DNA from: Noviherbaspirillum malthae
Lineage (GTDB): Bacteria; Pseudomonadota; Gammaproteobacteria; Burkholderiales; Burkholderiaceae_D
DNA: 64,000 nt
Assembly: GCF_015352985.1 (NCBI RefSeq)
Contig: NZ_JACYXF010000021.1
Span: 28,722-92,721 of the forward strand
Direction: 5' to 3'
Position 1 is the first letter of the stretch. Each line of letters opens with the position of its first letter. The position numbers and the translations under genes were made by a program. This document shows positions 51,102 to 59,750 of the stretch, one piece after another. The notes under the pieces were generated by a model, which saw only the letters and a program-made list of their open reading frames with translations, had not been told where the DNA came from and did not search any database.

Positions 51102-52805
51102 ATGCCACTTTCAATCAGCGCCGGTCATGCCAGTCAGACCGGCGTGCGCGAACGCAACGAAGATTTCGTCGGCATGGTCACGCCCGCCGAACCCGACCTG
51201 TCGACCAAGGGCCTGGTGGCCGCCGTCGCCGACGGCGTCTCCGGCAACGCGGGCGGACGGGAAGCCTCCGAGTACACGGTGCGCGGCCTGCTGGCCGACT
51301 ACTACGCAACGCCCGACACCTGGCCCGTCACGCAGGCGATGGACAAGGTGATCAAGGCCATTAACAGCTGGGTGCAGCACCAGGGATCGATACGGCGCGA
51401 GCTGGCCGGCATGGCGACCACGCTGACCGCGGTGGTGCTGCGAGGAACCTATTATTACTTTGCTCATGTGGGCGACACCCGCCTGTACCTGCTGCGCGGC
51501 GGCGCGCTGACGCGGCTGACCACCGATCATGTCTGGGACCGGCCAGAGATGCAGCATGTGCTCACCCGCGCGATCGGCCTCGATTCGCGCATTGCCATCG
51601 ATCACGGCATGGGCGAATTGCGCGAGCGCGACGTGTTCCTGCTGGCTTCCGACGGCGTCTGGGGCTGGATGAGCGAATACGACATCACGCACGCGCTGTC
51701 GGCCGTTGCGATGGACCAGTCGGATCCGCATGCCGCGGCCTCTGCGCTCGTCGATGCGGCGCTGGCCGCCGGCTCTTCAGACAACTGCAGCGCGCTGGTG
51801 CTGAAGGTTGCCTCGCTTCCCGAGGCGAACCTGCGCGATGCGCTGTCGGGGTCGCAGCAGCTGCCCCTGCCGCCGAAGCTCAAGCCGGGACAAGCCATCG
51901 ACGGTTATGAAGTCGAGGACATCATTCATGCCTCGCAAGCCACCCTGCTCTACCGCGTGCGCGAGCCTAAGTCGCAGCGGCAGCTGGTGCTCAAGACCCT
52001 GCATCCGGACCGCGCCAATGATGCACAGGAACGCTCGGCCTTCGCGCATGAGGAATGGCTGGCCAAGCGCGTTGTTGCGCGCTTCTTCCCGCAGGTCATC
52101 GTGCCGGAGCAAAAGAACTATCTGTATTACCTGAGCACCTGGCATGAAGGCGCGACGCTGCAGCAGATGCTCGACGCCGGCACGCACTTCACCGCGCCGG
52201 AAGTGGTGGCGCACGGAGAGAAGCTGGTGCGTGCGATCGGCGCATTGCACCGGCGCAGCATCATCCACCGCGACATCAAGCCGGGCAATGTGCATCTCGG
52301 CGCCGACGGCGAACTGCGGGTGCTCGATCTCGGCGTTGCGCTGTCGGGCCTGGAGAAGGATGACGGCATACAGGCGCCGCAGGCAGGCACTCCGTCCTTT
52401 CTCGCGCCTGAGCAGTTCGACAATGCGCCGCCGTCACGGCAGACCGATGTATACGCGGCGGGGGTGACGCTGTACTTCATGCTGACCCGGCATTATCCCT
52501 ACGGCGAAATCGAGCCCTTCCAGCGCCCGCGCTTCGGCGAACCGGCGCCGCCCGGCCGCTATCGGCCCGATGTGCCGGCCTGGCTGGACAGCGTGCTGCT
52601 CAAGGCGGTGGCGCGCGATCCGTCGGACCGGTACGAGACCGCCGAAGAATTCTTGCTTGCATTGGAACGCGGCGCCAGCAATCCGGTGCCGGTGAAAACG
52701 GTCACGCCGCTGGCCAAGCGCGATCCTGCAGGCCTTTGGCGCGCAGTGGCGGCGATTTCCATCGTGCTCAACCTGCTGCTGCTTTATCTGCTGGTCATGC
52801 GTTGA
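51102..52805 (+). CDS. PP2C phosphatase / Ser-Thr kinase fusion
   Basis: 567 residues from the ATG at 51102 (GGAG 7 bases upstream). Residues about 1-240 form a PP2C phosphatase (RERNEDFVG, AVADGVSGNAGG, HVGDTRLYLLRG, LLASDGVWGW, SSDNCSALVLKV), with all metal Asp residues present. Residues about 265-530 form a Hanks kinase: a weak glycine-loop region, VLKTLHPD (Lys), HRDIKPGNVHL (catalytic loop), LDLGVAL (DLG in place of DFG), and GTPSFLAPEQ. One membrane helix is at the C-terminus. Similar fusions sit in nitrate operons of Burkholderiales, which suggests post-translational control of nitrate uptake or reduction. That is inference. Confidence 0.9.
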   Translation: MPLSISAGHASQTGVRERNEDFVGMVTPAEPDLSTKGLVAAVADGVSGNAGGREASEYTVRGLLADYYATPDTWPVTQAMDKVIKAINSWVQHQGSIRRELAGMATTLTAVVLRGTYYYFAHVGDTRLYLLRGGALTRLTTDHVWDRPEMQHVLTRAIGLDSRIAIDHGMGELRERDVFLLASDGVWGWMSEYDITHALSAVAMDQSDPHAAASALVDAALAAGSSDNCSALVLKVASLPEANLRDALSGSQQLPLPPKLKPGQAIDGYEVEDIIHASQATLLYRVREPKSQRQLVLKTLHPDRANDAQERSAFAHEEWLAKRVVARFFPQVIVPEQKNYLYYLSTWHEGATLQQMLDAGTHFTAPEVVAHGEKLVRAIGALHRRSIIHRDIKPGNVHLGADGELRVLDLGVALSGLEKDDGIQAPQAGTPSFLAPEQFDNAPPSRQTDVYAAGVTLYFMLTRHYPYGEIEPFQRPRFGEPAPPGRYRPDVPAWLDSVLLKAVARDPSDRYETAEEFLLALERGASNPVPVKTVTPLAKRDPAGLWRAVAAISIVLNLLLLYLLVMR

Positions 52806-52811
52806 TGCCAG

Positions 52812-52843
52812 AAAAAACGGCGAAGACCGAAGCCGTCGCCGTT
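52812..52843 (-). terminator. Rho-independent terminator of the nrt operon
   Basis: On the minus strand AACGGCGA/TCGCCGTT pairs around a 12-base loop and is followed by a T-run. It lies between the convergent kinase and nrtD genes. Confidence 0.7.
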
Positions 52844-52871
52844 ATCTTTCCGCATAAGCTAATCCAGAAGC

Positions 52872-53687
52872 TTATGCCGCTTCCTTCTCCGCCGCCGGGT
52901 GCGACTGCCGGTGGTACAGGAATTCCAGCACCGCGCTGCGGTATTCGATGTAGAGCGGATCATGGGCCAGCGCAACGCGGTCGCGCGGACGCTGCAGGCG
53001 TACGTTGACGATGTCGCCGATGGTGGCGGCGGGGCCATTGGTCATCATCACGATGCGGTCCGACAGCAGCACGGCTTCATCCACATCATGCGTGACCATC
53101 ACGACGGTGGATTGCGTCTTGGCGACGATCTTCAGCAGCTCGTCCTGCAGATGCGCGCGGGTGAGCGCATCGAGCGCGCCGAAGGGCTCGTCCATCAGCA
53201 ATACCTTGGGCTCCATCGACAGCGCGCGCGCAATGCCGACGCGCTGCTTCATGCCGCCGGAGATTTCGTTGGGCCGCTTCTGTTCCGCATGGGTCAGGCC
53301 GACCAGCGCCAGCGCGGCTTTGGTCCGCTCCTTGAGTTTGGCCTTGCTTTCAGCGGCGCCGAACACGCGCTCGACCGCAAGATAGACATTCTCGTAACAG
53401 GTCAGCCAGGGCAGCAGCGAATGATTCTGGAACACGACTGCGCGTTCCGGTGCCGGTCCTGCGATTTCCCGGTTGGCGCAGAGCAGCGTGCCGTCGCTGG
53501 CCTTGAGCAGGCCGGCGATCAGGTTGAGCAGCGTCGACTTGCCGCAGCCGGAGTGGCCGATGAGCGTGATGAATTCGCCCTTCTTCACGGTCAGGTTGAT
53601 GTCGCGCAGCGCATGGAACTTGCCTTTCTTTGTGTGAAAGACCATTTCCGCGTTCTGGATCTCGATGAATTTGCTGGTGTTTTCCAT
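52872..53687 (-). CDS. nrtD: Nitrate ABC transporter ATPase
   Basis: 271 residues from the ATG at 53687 (AAGGAG upstream). Walker A is GHSGCGKST, the signature EISGGMKQRVGIARAL, Walker B VLLMDEPFGALD, and the switch His is in VTHDVDEAV. It belongs to the nitrate/sulfonate/taurine group. It is encoded after nrtB and nrtA, all transcribed from the ANTAR-controlled leader. Confidence 0.93.
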   Translation of the reverse strand: MENTSKFIEIQNAEMVFHTKKGKFHALRDINLTVKKGEFITLIGHSGCGKSTLLNLIAGLLKASDGTLLCANREIAGPAPERAVVFQNHSLLPWLTCYENVYLAVERVFGAAESKAKLKERTKAALALVGLTHAEQKRPNEISGGMKQRVGIARALSMEPKVLLMDEPFGALDALTRAHLQDELLKIVAKTQSTVVMVTHDVDEAVLLSDRIVMMTNGPAATIGDIVNVRLQRPRDRVALAHDPLYIEYRSAVLEFLYHRQSHPAAEKEAA

Positions 53688-53749
53688 AATGTTCTCCTTG
53701 GCCCCTCCTGCCTGATGCAAACAGGAGGAGCGCTGTGTTGGGTTGCCGT

Positions 53750-54664
53750 TCAGCTGCGCACTTCTTCGTAGGTGAAGGCTTTCGCCAAGGCCACCAGCGC
53801 CTGTTCGAGCAGCAGGCCGACCACGCCGATGACGACGATGGCGATGATGATGTGCGGCACGTTGAGGTTGTTCCACTCATCCCAGACCCAAAAGCCGATG
53901 CCCACGCCGCCGGTCAGCATTTCCGCCGCAACGATCACCAGCCAGGCGGTGCCGATCGCGAGGCGCACGCCGGTCAGCATGTAGGGCAGCACCGAGGGAA
54001 ACAGGATCTTGGTGACGATCTTCCACTCCGACAGGTTGAGCACCTTGGCCACGTTCATGTAGTCCTGCGGCACGCGCTGCACGCCGACGGCGGTGTTGAT
54101 GATCATTGGCCAGATCGAGCAGATGAAGATGGCCCAGATCGCGGCCGGGTTGGCGGCCTTGAACACCAGCAGTCCGATCGGCAGCCAGGCCAGCGGCGAT
54201 ACCGGCTTGAGCAGGCTGACGATGGGATTGAACATGCCGCCCAGGAACTTGAATCGGCCGATCATGAAGCCGAGCGGAATGCCAACCAGTGCGGCCAGGC
54301 CAAAGCCGGTGGCTACGCGCTGCAGCGACAGCAGCAGGTTCCAGCCTATGCCCTGGTCGTTCGGTCCCTTTTGATAGAAGGGATCGGAGAACACCTTGAT
54401 CGCTTCCTGGAAGGTGACCATCGGCGACGGAAAGCCGCTGTTCTTCGCGGCGACGATTTCCCAGATCAGCACCAGCACCGCGAGACCGAAAAGCGGCGGC
54501 ACGACGGCGGCGAAGAAGGGCTTGACCGAAAATTTTCTGCCTGCCTTCGGTGCCGCACGCTTGCGCGCGGCGGCATGTTCCCCGGCATCGGCTTTCATTG
54601 TCGCGGACTCCGAAACCGGCTCGGCCGGCTTGTTGAGTGCGATGTTGTTCATGACTGCGCTCAT
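53750..54664 (-). CDS. nrtB: Nitrate ABC transporter permease
   Basis: 304 residues. A hydrophilic N-terminal 50 residues precede about six membrane helices. The EAA-type loop that contacts the ATPase is visible (NLSEWKIVTKILFPSVLPYMLTG, split), and the C-terminus AWLVIVAAEMLTGGVGIGF is typical of NrtB/SsuC permeases. It sits between nrtA and nrtD. Confidence 0.93.
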   Translation of the reverse strand: MSAVMNNIALNKPAEPVSESATMKADAGEHAAARKRAAPKAGRKFSVKPFFAAVVPPLFGLAVLVLIWEIVAAKNSGFPSPMVTFQEAIKVFSDPFYQKGPNDQGIGWNLLLSLQRVATGFGLAALVGIPLGFMIGRFKFLGGMFNPIVSLLKPVSPLAWLPIGLLVFKAANPAAIWAIFICSIWPMIINTAVGVQRVPQDYMNVAKVLNLSEWKIVTKILFPSVLPYMLTGVRLAIGTAWLVIVAAEMLTGGVGIGFWVWDEWNNLNVPHIIIAIVVIGVVGLLLEQALVALAKAFTYEEVRS

Positions 54665-54685
54665 GATGTTCTCCGGTACGGTGAA

Positions 54686-55936
54686 TTAGGCCTTGATCTT
54701 GAAGGAATCGGCGTAAGCCTTGGGATTCTTGCCATCCCAGACGGTGCCGTCGATCAGCTTGGAACTGCGCATCGGATCTTTCGGTACGCTCGCCTTGGCC
54801 ATGCCGGCCGCATCCTTGTAGAGATCGATCTGGTTGATCTGTTTGGCGACCGCCAGATAGTCGACATCTTCCTTGAGCAGGCCCCAGCGCTTGTGCTGGG
54901 TGAGGAACCACATGCCGTCCGACAGGTAGGGGAAATTCACCGCGCCGTCGTTGTAGAACTTCATGTAGTTCGGGTCGTCCCAGGTCTTGCCCAGTCCGTT
55001 CTGGTAGCGGCCGAGGATGCGCTGGTTGATCACGTCGACCGAGGTGTTCACATACGACTTGTCGGCGATGGTCTCGGCCATCTTGTTCTTGTTGGTGAGG
55101 CCGGCGTCGATCCACTTGCTGGCCTCGAGCACGGCGGCGGTCATCGCCCGCGCGGTATTCGGATATTTCTTGACGAAGTCGGCAGTGGTGCCGAGCACCT
55201 TCTCCGGATGATCTTTCCAGATGTCCTGCGTGGTAACGCCGGTGATGCCGATGCCGTCGGCAATCGCGCGGTGGCCCCAGGGCTCGCCGACGCAGTAGCC
55301 GTCCATGTTGCCGACCCGCATATTGGCCACCATCTGCGGCGGCGGGACGGTAATGATCTTCGCATCCTTCATCGGGTTGATGCCGTAGCTGGCGAGCCAG
55401 TAATACAGCCACATCGCATGGGTGCCGGTCGGGAAGGTCTGTGCGAACGTGTATTCGCGCTTGTCGGTCTGCATCAGCTTGGCCAGCGAAGGACCGTCGA
55501 CAGCGCCCTTGTCGGAGAGCTTCTTCGACAGCGTGATGGCCTGGCCGTTGTTATTGAGCGTCATCAGCATGGCCATGTCCTTCTTCGGGCCGCTGACGCC
55601 AAGGTGAACGCCGTAGATCAGGCCGTACAGCACATGCGCGGCGTCGAGTTCGCCGTTGACGAGCTTGTCGCGCACGCCTGCCCAGGAAGCCTCCTTGGTC
55701 GGGGTGATCTTGATGCCGTATTTCTTGTCGAAGCCGAGCACGGATGCCATCACAACGGATGCGCAATCGGTCAGCGGAATGAAGCCGATCTTGACCTCTT
55801 CTTTTTCCGGCTTGTCGGAACCGGCAGCCCATGCGCCTTGCGTGGCCAATCCACCGAATGCGCCGGCTGTGACTGCTGCGCCCGCCTTGATGATGCTGCG
55901 ACGGGTCAAATTGGTACTGCTTTCTTTTTTTGTCAT
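54686..55936 (-). CDS. nrtA: Nitrate-binding protein of the ABC transporter
   Basis: 416 residues. The N-terminus is a Tat-type signal (LTRRSIIKAGAAVTAGAFGG ... AWA), so it is exported folded. The CmpA/NrtA fold follows: VKIGFIPLTDCASVVMASVLG, KEASWAGVRDKLVNGELDAAHV, and GYCVGEPWGHRAIADG. It delivers nitrate to NrtBD. It is related to the cytoplasmic sensor NasS, but the signal peptide argues for transport. No separate nasS is in the window. Confidence 0.93.
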   Translation of the reverse strand: MTKKESSTNLTRRSIIKAGAAVTAGAFGGLATQGAWAAGSDKPEKEEVKIGFIPLTDCASVVMASVLGFDKKYGIKITPTKEASWAGVRDKLVNGELDAAHVLYGLIYGVHLGVSGPKKDMAMLMTLNNNGQAITLSKKLSDKGAVDGPSLAKLMQTDKREYTFAQTFPTGTHAMWLYYWLASYGINPMKDAKIITVPPPQMVANMRVGNMDGYCVGEPWGHRAIADGIGITGVTTQDIWKDHPEKVLGTTADFVKKYPNTARAMTAAVLEASKWIDAGLTNKNKMAETIADKSYVNTSVDVINQRILGRYQNGLGKTWDDPNYMKFYNDGAVNFPYLSDGMWFLTQHKRWGLLKEDVDYLAVAKQINQIDLYKDAAGMAKASVPKDPMRSSKLIDGTVWDGKNPKAYADSFKIKA

Positions 55937-55973
55937 GATTTCCTCATGTCCTCATGCATTGATTTGAAACCGG

Positions 55974-56033
55974 CAAAAAGAAAAGGCGTCCGGGCAGCAT
56001 GAGCGCTAGCTCATCTTGCCTCGGACGCCTTTG
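55974..56033 (-). terminator. Leader terminator controlled by the ANTAR protein
   Basis: On the minus strand AAGGCGTCCG pairs with CGGACGCCTT, with an inner GATGAGC/GCTCATG stem, followed by TTCTTTTT. It ends about 38 bases upstream of the nrtA ATG, so it would stop transcription before nrtA unless antiterminated. Confidence 0.85.
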
Positions 56034-56043
56034 TCCAAAATGC

Positions 56044-56096
56044 CGCGGCCACCGTTGGTCGCGACACGTTACTGTTCGTTGTGCCAGCCTTGGCAC
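56044..56096 (-). promoter_or_regulatory. Two-hexaloop ANTAR target RNA
   Basis: Hairpin P1 (56096-56081) is GTGCC-AAGGCT-GGCAC. Hairpin P2 (56063-56044) is CGCGACC-AACGGT-GGCCGCG. Both loops are six bases with A at position 1 and G at position 4, the ANTAR recognition rule. They stand just upstream of the leader terminator, the established arrangement for NasR/NasT antitermination. Confidence 0.85.
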
Positions 56097-56108
56097 GCCA
56101 GGATTGTT

Positions 56109-56124
56109 TGCAATCCCTGTGCCA
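56109..56124 (-). promoter_or_regulatory. Sigma-54 promoter of nrtABD
   Basis: On the minus strand TGGCACAGGGATTGCA fits the -24/-12 consensus perfectly (TGGCAC-N5-TTGCA). The start would be near 56098, so hairpin P1 is at the very 5' end of the RNA. Upstream, GCGCA/TGCGC (56165-56177) and GGTGCGCACC (near 56209-56218) are possible activator dyads. Confidence 0.8.
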
Positions 56125-56233
56125 ACCCTTGCTGGTGCTTAATTCCTCAAATTGATTTCGAACAGCGCATTTTGCGCACCCTGTTTGTGCGCCGCCTTAA
56201 AACGGGGCGGTGCGCACCGGACTTGACCGGCTC

Positions 56234-56857
56234 TTAAAGGAGCAGGTCGGCCACATCGATCATCCGCTGCGCCACTTCGGACAGCTTGAGATTCTTGTCC
56301 ATGGCCAGCCGGCGCAGCTTGCGATAGGCATCGTCCTCGGTGCAGTGATGCCTTTCCATCAGCAGGCCCTTGGCGCGTTCGATCAGCTTGCGCTCGGCCA
56401 GCTTGAGCTTGGTCTCGGAGAGCTCGTGCCGCAGCTTCTGGTCGACCTCGAAGCGGGCCAGCGCCACGTCGAGCACGGTCTTGACCCGCTCCGCCGAGAG
56501 GCCTGCGACCACGTAGGCGGAGACGCCTGCCTCGATGGCCGCGTGCATCTTGTCCTTGTCCTTGTCTTCGGTGAAGCAGACGATGGGGCGCCTGTCATTC
56601 GCGGTGGCGGCCACCACCTTCTTCAGCGCGGCATCGGACTGTTCGTCGACGATGATGACATCCGGCTGCAGCTGCGCGATCTGGTCTTCAAGATCGGCAT
56701 CCGGCGGCAGCGCGGCCAGGATGTTGTAGCCGCCTTCCAGCAGGCCGATGCGCAGCGCCCGCGCCCGCTCGGCCTGGACCTGCGCCGCATGGTCTGCTCC
56801 TTCGGGCACGACCAGGGAATTGATTACGACGATCTTCAGTTGTTTGGAATCGGTCAT
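56234..56857 (-). CDS. nasT: NasT-type ANTAR response regulator
   Basis: 207 residues. The N-terminal receiver-like fold (LKIVVINSLVVPEG ... DVIIVDEQSD ... IVCFTEDKD) keeps acidic residues but is atypical at the phosphorylation pocket. A coiled linker follows. The C-terminal ANTAR domain (about 145-205) is LAERKLIERAKGLLMERHHCTEDDA ... AMDKNLKLSEVAQRMID. ANTAR proteins bind paired hexaloop RNA and prevent terminator formation. The target lies 140 bases downstream of its own stop, in front of nrtA. Confidence 0.93.
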   Translation of the reverse strand: MTDSKQLKIVVINSLVVPEGADHAAQVQAERARALRIGLLEGGYNILAALPPDADLEDQIAQLQPDVIIVDEQSDAALKKVVAATANDRRPIVCFTEDKDKDKMHAAIEAGVSAYVVAGLSAERVKTVLDVALARFEVDQKLRHELSETKLKLAERKLIERAKGLLMERHHCTEDDAYRKLRRLAMDKNLKLSEVAQRMIDVADLLL

Positions 56858-57019
56858 GTGTACCTCAAGTGGAGTTCCCTCGGTGGACTTCCATTCCTGC
56901 CTGTCTCATTGTTTCAGTTCAGTCATGGTTGTGTGTAGCGGAATCCTTCTTTGGAGTTCCTTTAAAATAGAGCTTTGCACTTGAGCTTTGCAAGAAGCTT
57001 GCCATCTTCCATTTTTCCC

Positions 57020-58048
57020 ATGATCGTTCTCGGCGTCGAATCCTCCTGTGATGAAACCGGCCTTGCGTTGTATGACACGCAACGCGGCCTGCTGGCGCAT
57101 GCGCTTCACTCGCAAGTCGCCATGCATGAAGAGTACGGCGGCGTGGTGCCGGAACTCGCCTCGCGCGACCATATCCGCCGCGCCATCCCGCTGCTCGAAC
57201 AGGTGATGGGCAAGGCCGGCGTCTCGCGCGATGCGATCGACGCCATCGCCTACACCCAGGGGCCGGGACTGGCCGGCGCGCTGCTGGTCGGCGCCTCGAT
57301 TGCCTGCGGCCTCGGCCTCGCGATGGACAAGCCTGTGCTCGGCGTGCACCATCTCGAGGGCCACCTGCTGTCGCCGCTGCTGGCCGGCGAGCGGCCGGAC
57401 TTTCCCTTCATTGCCTTGTTGATATCGGGCGGCCATACGCAGCTCATGCGGGTCGACGGCGTCGGCCAGTACACGCTGCTGGGCGAAACGCTGGACGATG
57501 CGGCCGGTGAAGCTTTCGACAAGTCGGCCAAGCTTCTGGGCTTGGGCTATCCGGGCGGTCCGGCGATTTCGCGCCTGGCGGAATTCGGCGATTCGGGCGT
57601 CCACAAGCTGCCGCGGCCGATGCTGCATTCCAAGGATCTGAACTTCAGCTTCTCCGGCCTCAAGACCGCGGTGCTGACGCTGGTTAAAAATCAGTCAACC
57701 AACATCTGCGAACAGGACAAGGCCCATATCGCGCGCGCCTTCGTCGATGCGATCGTGGAAGTGCTGGTGGCCAAATGCCTGGCGGCGCTCAAGCAGACCG
57801 GCCTCAAGCGGCTGGTGATCGCCGGCGGCGTCGGCGCCAACCGGCAGCTGCGCGAAGCGCTGAATGCGTCGGCGGAAAAAAAGCGCTTCAAGGTGTTTTA
57901 TCCGGAACTGGAATTCTGCACCGATAACGGTGCGATGATCGCCTTCGCCGGTGCGATGCGCCTGCAGATCAATCCCGACGCCGCCAAGCGCGACTATGCA
58001 TTCAATGTGCGGCCGCGCTGGCCGCTGGATGAGCTGCGGGTGATCTGA
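57020..58048 (+). CDS. tsaD: tRNA N6-adenosine threonylcarbamoyltransferase
   Basis: 342 residues from the ATG before IVLGVESSCDET. It has the ASKHA fold with the conserved metal His pair (HLEGHLLSPLL). It also has VGASIACGLGLAMDKPVLGVHH, FIALLISGGHTQL, and GGVGANRQLRE. It completes t6A synthesis on ANN-decoding tRNAs together with TsaB, TsaC and TsaE. It is divergent from nasT and converges with the mgtC-like gene. Confidence 0.96.
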   Translation: MIVLGVESSCDETGLALYDTQRGLLAHALHSQVAMHEEYGGVVPELASRDHIRRAIPLLEQVMGKAGVSRDAIDAIAYTQGPGLAGALLVGASIACGLGLAMDKPVLGVHHLEGHLLSPLLAGERPDFPFIALLISGGHTQLMRVDGVGQYTLLGETLDDAAGEAFDKSAKLLGLGYPGGPAISRLAEFGDSGVHKLPRPMLHSKDLNFSFSGLKTAVLTLVKNQSTNICEQDKAHIARAFVDAIVEVLVAKCLAALKQTGLKRLVIAGGVGANRQLREALNASAEKKRFKVFYPELEFCTDNGAMIAFAGAMRLQINPDAAKRDYAFNVRPRWPLDELRVI

Positions 58049-58077
58049 GAGGGCGACGCCTCCCTTCGAGAGGCCAA

Positions 58078-58770
58078 TCAGTCTCCTGTGGGCGACAGCT
58101 GAAAGCTGCGCAGCCGGTCCCAGCCGCGCAGGTAATCTGCCAGTCTTGCGGCATTGCCAAGGTCGGTCGTCCGGATCACCATCCGGTATTCGAAGGACAC
58201 GCCGTCCTCCCCCACGCGGTAGCTCATGTTGGCAATCGTGAAACCGTAGCTGTGCAGCAGGTCGCGAATTTCCTTTTCGGATGCCGTATCGTGGCGGTCG
58301 AAGCGCATCGAATGATGGGCATACGATTGCGAAGGCATGCGGGCTTCGATGCGGCGAAACACCGAGAGCGTGCCGAGTGTCAGCAGGGTTGCAAGAACGG
58401 CGGGGTAATAAAAGCCGATGCCGATCAGGACGCCGATGGCCGCGGTCATCCAGATCGAGGCGGCGGTGGTCAGGCCGCGCACGCTCAAGCCTTCCTTGAA
58501 GATGACGCCGGCGCCGAGGAAGCCGATGCCGGTCATGATGCCCTGGGCCATGCGGGTGGGATCGGTGCGCACGGTTTCGATCGGGATGCCGGGCAGCCAG
58601 CGTGTCTGGTACAGGGTCACCAGCATCAGCAGGCTGGAAGCCAGGCACACCAGCGTATGGGTACGGAATCCCGCCGGCCGGCCATGAAAGCTGCGCTCCA
58701 GGCCGATGATGCCTCCCGCTACCAGCGCCGCGCCGAGATGAATCGCAATTGCAGCATAGTCGTCATCCAT
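58078..58770 (-). CDS. MgtC/SapB-family membrane protein
   Basis: 230 residues from the ATG at 58770 (GGGAGAA upstream). The N-terminal half has five membrane helices with the MgtC signature (AALVAGGIIGLERSFHGRPAG, GIGFLGAGVIFKEG, GLTTAASIWMTAAIGV). The C-terminal cytosolic half resembles an ACT-like domain. MgtC proteins affect growth in low magnesium and ATP synthase activity; other members have unclear roles. Confidence 0.9.
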   Translation of the reverse strand: MDDDYAAIAIHLGAALVAGGIIGLERSFHGRPAGFRTHTLVCLASSLLMLVTLYQTRWLPGIPIETVRTDPTRMAQGIMTGIGFLGAGVIFKEGLSVRGLTTAASIWMTAAIGVLIGIGFYYPAVLATLLTLGTLSVFRRIEARMPSQSYAHHSMRFDRHDTASEKEIRDLLHSYGFTIANMSYRVGEDGVSFEYRMVIRTTDLGNAARLADYLRGWDRLRSFQLSPTGD

Positions 58771-58837
58771 GCCAGTTCTCCCTTTTTTCCCAGCATAAAT
58801 CACTTCGGCAAAAAGCGTTAGACCTAAAGCAATCACG

Positions 58838-58882
58838 GCTGGCAGGAACACGGAGCTTCATGGCCCGGTATTCCTGCCAGCC
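58838..58882. promoter_or_regulatory. 12-bp perfect dyad in the leader of the mgtC-like gene
   Basis: GGCTGGCAGGAA (58838-58849) and TTCCTGCCAGCC (58871-58882) face each other over 21 bases, 68 bases upstream of the start. It could be a leader hairpin or a terminator of plsY without a T-run. Confidence 0.4.
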
Positions 58883-58943
58883 GCCGGCTTGGCGAGGACT
58901 GCTAAGCAGAAAGCACAATGCCCTTCTGCATACGGAATGAATC

Positions 58944-58969
58944 CCCCTCTCCCGCAGGCGGGAGAGGGG
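58944..58969. repeat. REP-like palindrome
   Basis: CCCCTCTCCCGC pairs perfectly with GCGGGAGAGGGG across AG. It is of the same style as the units at 42536-42650 and lies between plsY and the mgtC-like gene. Confidence 0.65.
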
Positions 58970-59026
58970 AACGCAATCGCATTAGCTGACTGTAAAAAGG
59001 CTTTCCTTTTCAATTGCGTAGAGTTG

Positions 59027-59632
59027 CTATGTCTTCTTGCTGCCGATCTTGCTTTCCTTGCCCGCCAGCAGATTGGCAATGTTCTGGCGGTGCCGATAGA
59101 TGAGCAGGCCGCTCATCACGGCGATGGCGAGCAGCGCCGGCCGCAGGCCGAACAGCAGAGCGTAGTAGAAAGGCGCGAAGACGCTGGCCACCAGCGCGGC
59201 AAGCGACGAATAGCGGAATGCATAGGCGATCACCAGCCAGGTGACGATGGTGGCGAGGCCGAGCCAGCCGTTGATGCCGATCAGGACGCCCAGCAGCGTG
59301 GCGACGCCCTTGCCGCCGACGAAACGGGAGAACACCGGCCACAGATGGCCGATGAAGGCGGCCAGCCCGGCGAGCGCGATGCCGGTATCGCCGACGCCGT
59401 AACGCGGCCCCAGCCATTGGGCCAGCCACACGGCCAGCGTGCCCTTGAAGCCGTCGCCCAGCAACGTCAGTGCCGCGGCGGCCTTGTTGCCGCTGCGCAG
59501 AACATTGGTCGCACCCGGGTTCTTCGAGCCGTAGGTGCGCGGATCGGCAAGCCCGAACAGCTTGCTGCAGACCACGGCGAACGACACCGACCCGATCAGG
59601 TAGGCAGCGACGACAAACAATACGGTATTCAT
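59027..59632 (-). CDS. plsY: Glycerol-3-phosphate acyltransferase
   Basis: 201 residues with about five membrane helices. PlsY motifs: YLIGSVSFAVVCSKLFG, DPRTYGSKNPGATNVLR, AAFIGHLWPVFSRFVGGKGVAT. It transfers acyl groups from acyl phosphate to glycerol-3-phosphate, the first step of phospholipid synthesis. Its neighbourhood with tsaD is common in bacteria. Confidence 0.95.
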   Translation of the reverse strand: MNTVLFVVAAYLIGSVSFAVVCSKLFGLADPRTYGSKNPGATNVLRSGNKAAAALTLLGDGFKGTLAVWLAQWLGPRYGVGDTGIALAGLAAFIGHLWPVFSRFVGGKGVATLLGVLIGINGWLGLATIVTWLVIAYAFRYSSLAALVASVFAPFYYALLFGLRPALLAIAVMSGLLIYRHRQNIANLLAGKESKIGSKKT

Positions 59633-59750
59633 TCAATATCCTTTTTAGATCAGTTGGCTCCGGCCGGCCGGTCGCCTGTCCGGTACGGAACGGCACGCCA
59701 TGCACCAGCGCCTTGCCGCCGCATGCGGGATACGGCAAAAGCCTTCAAGT

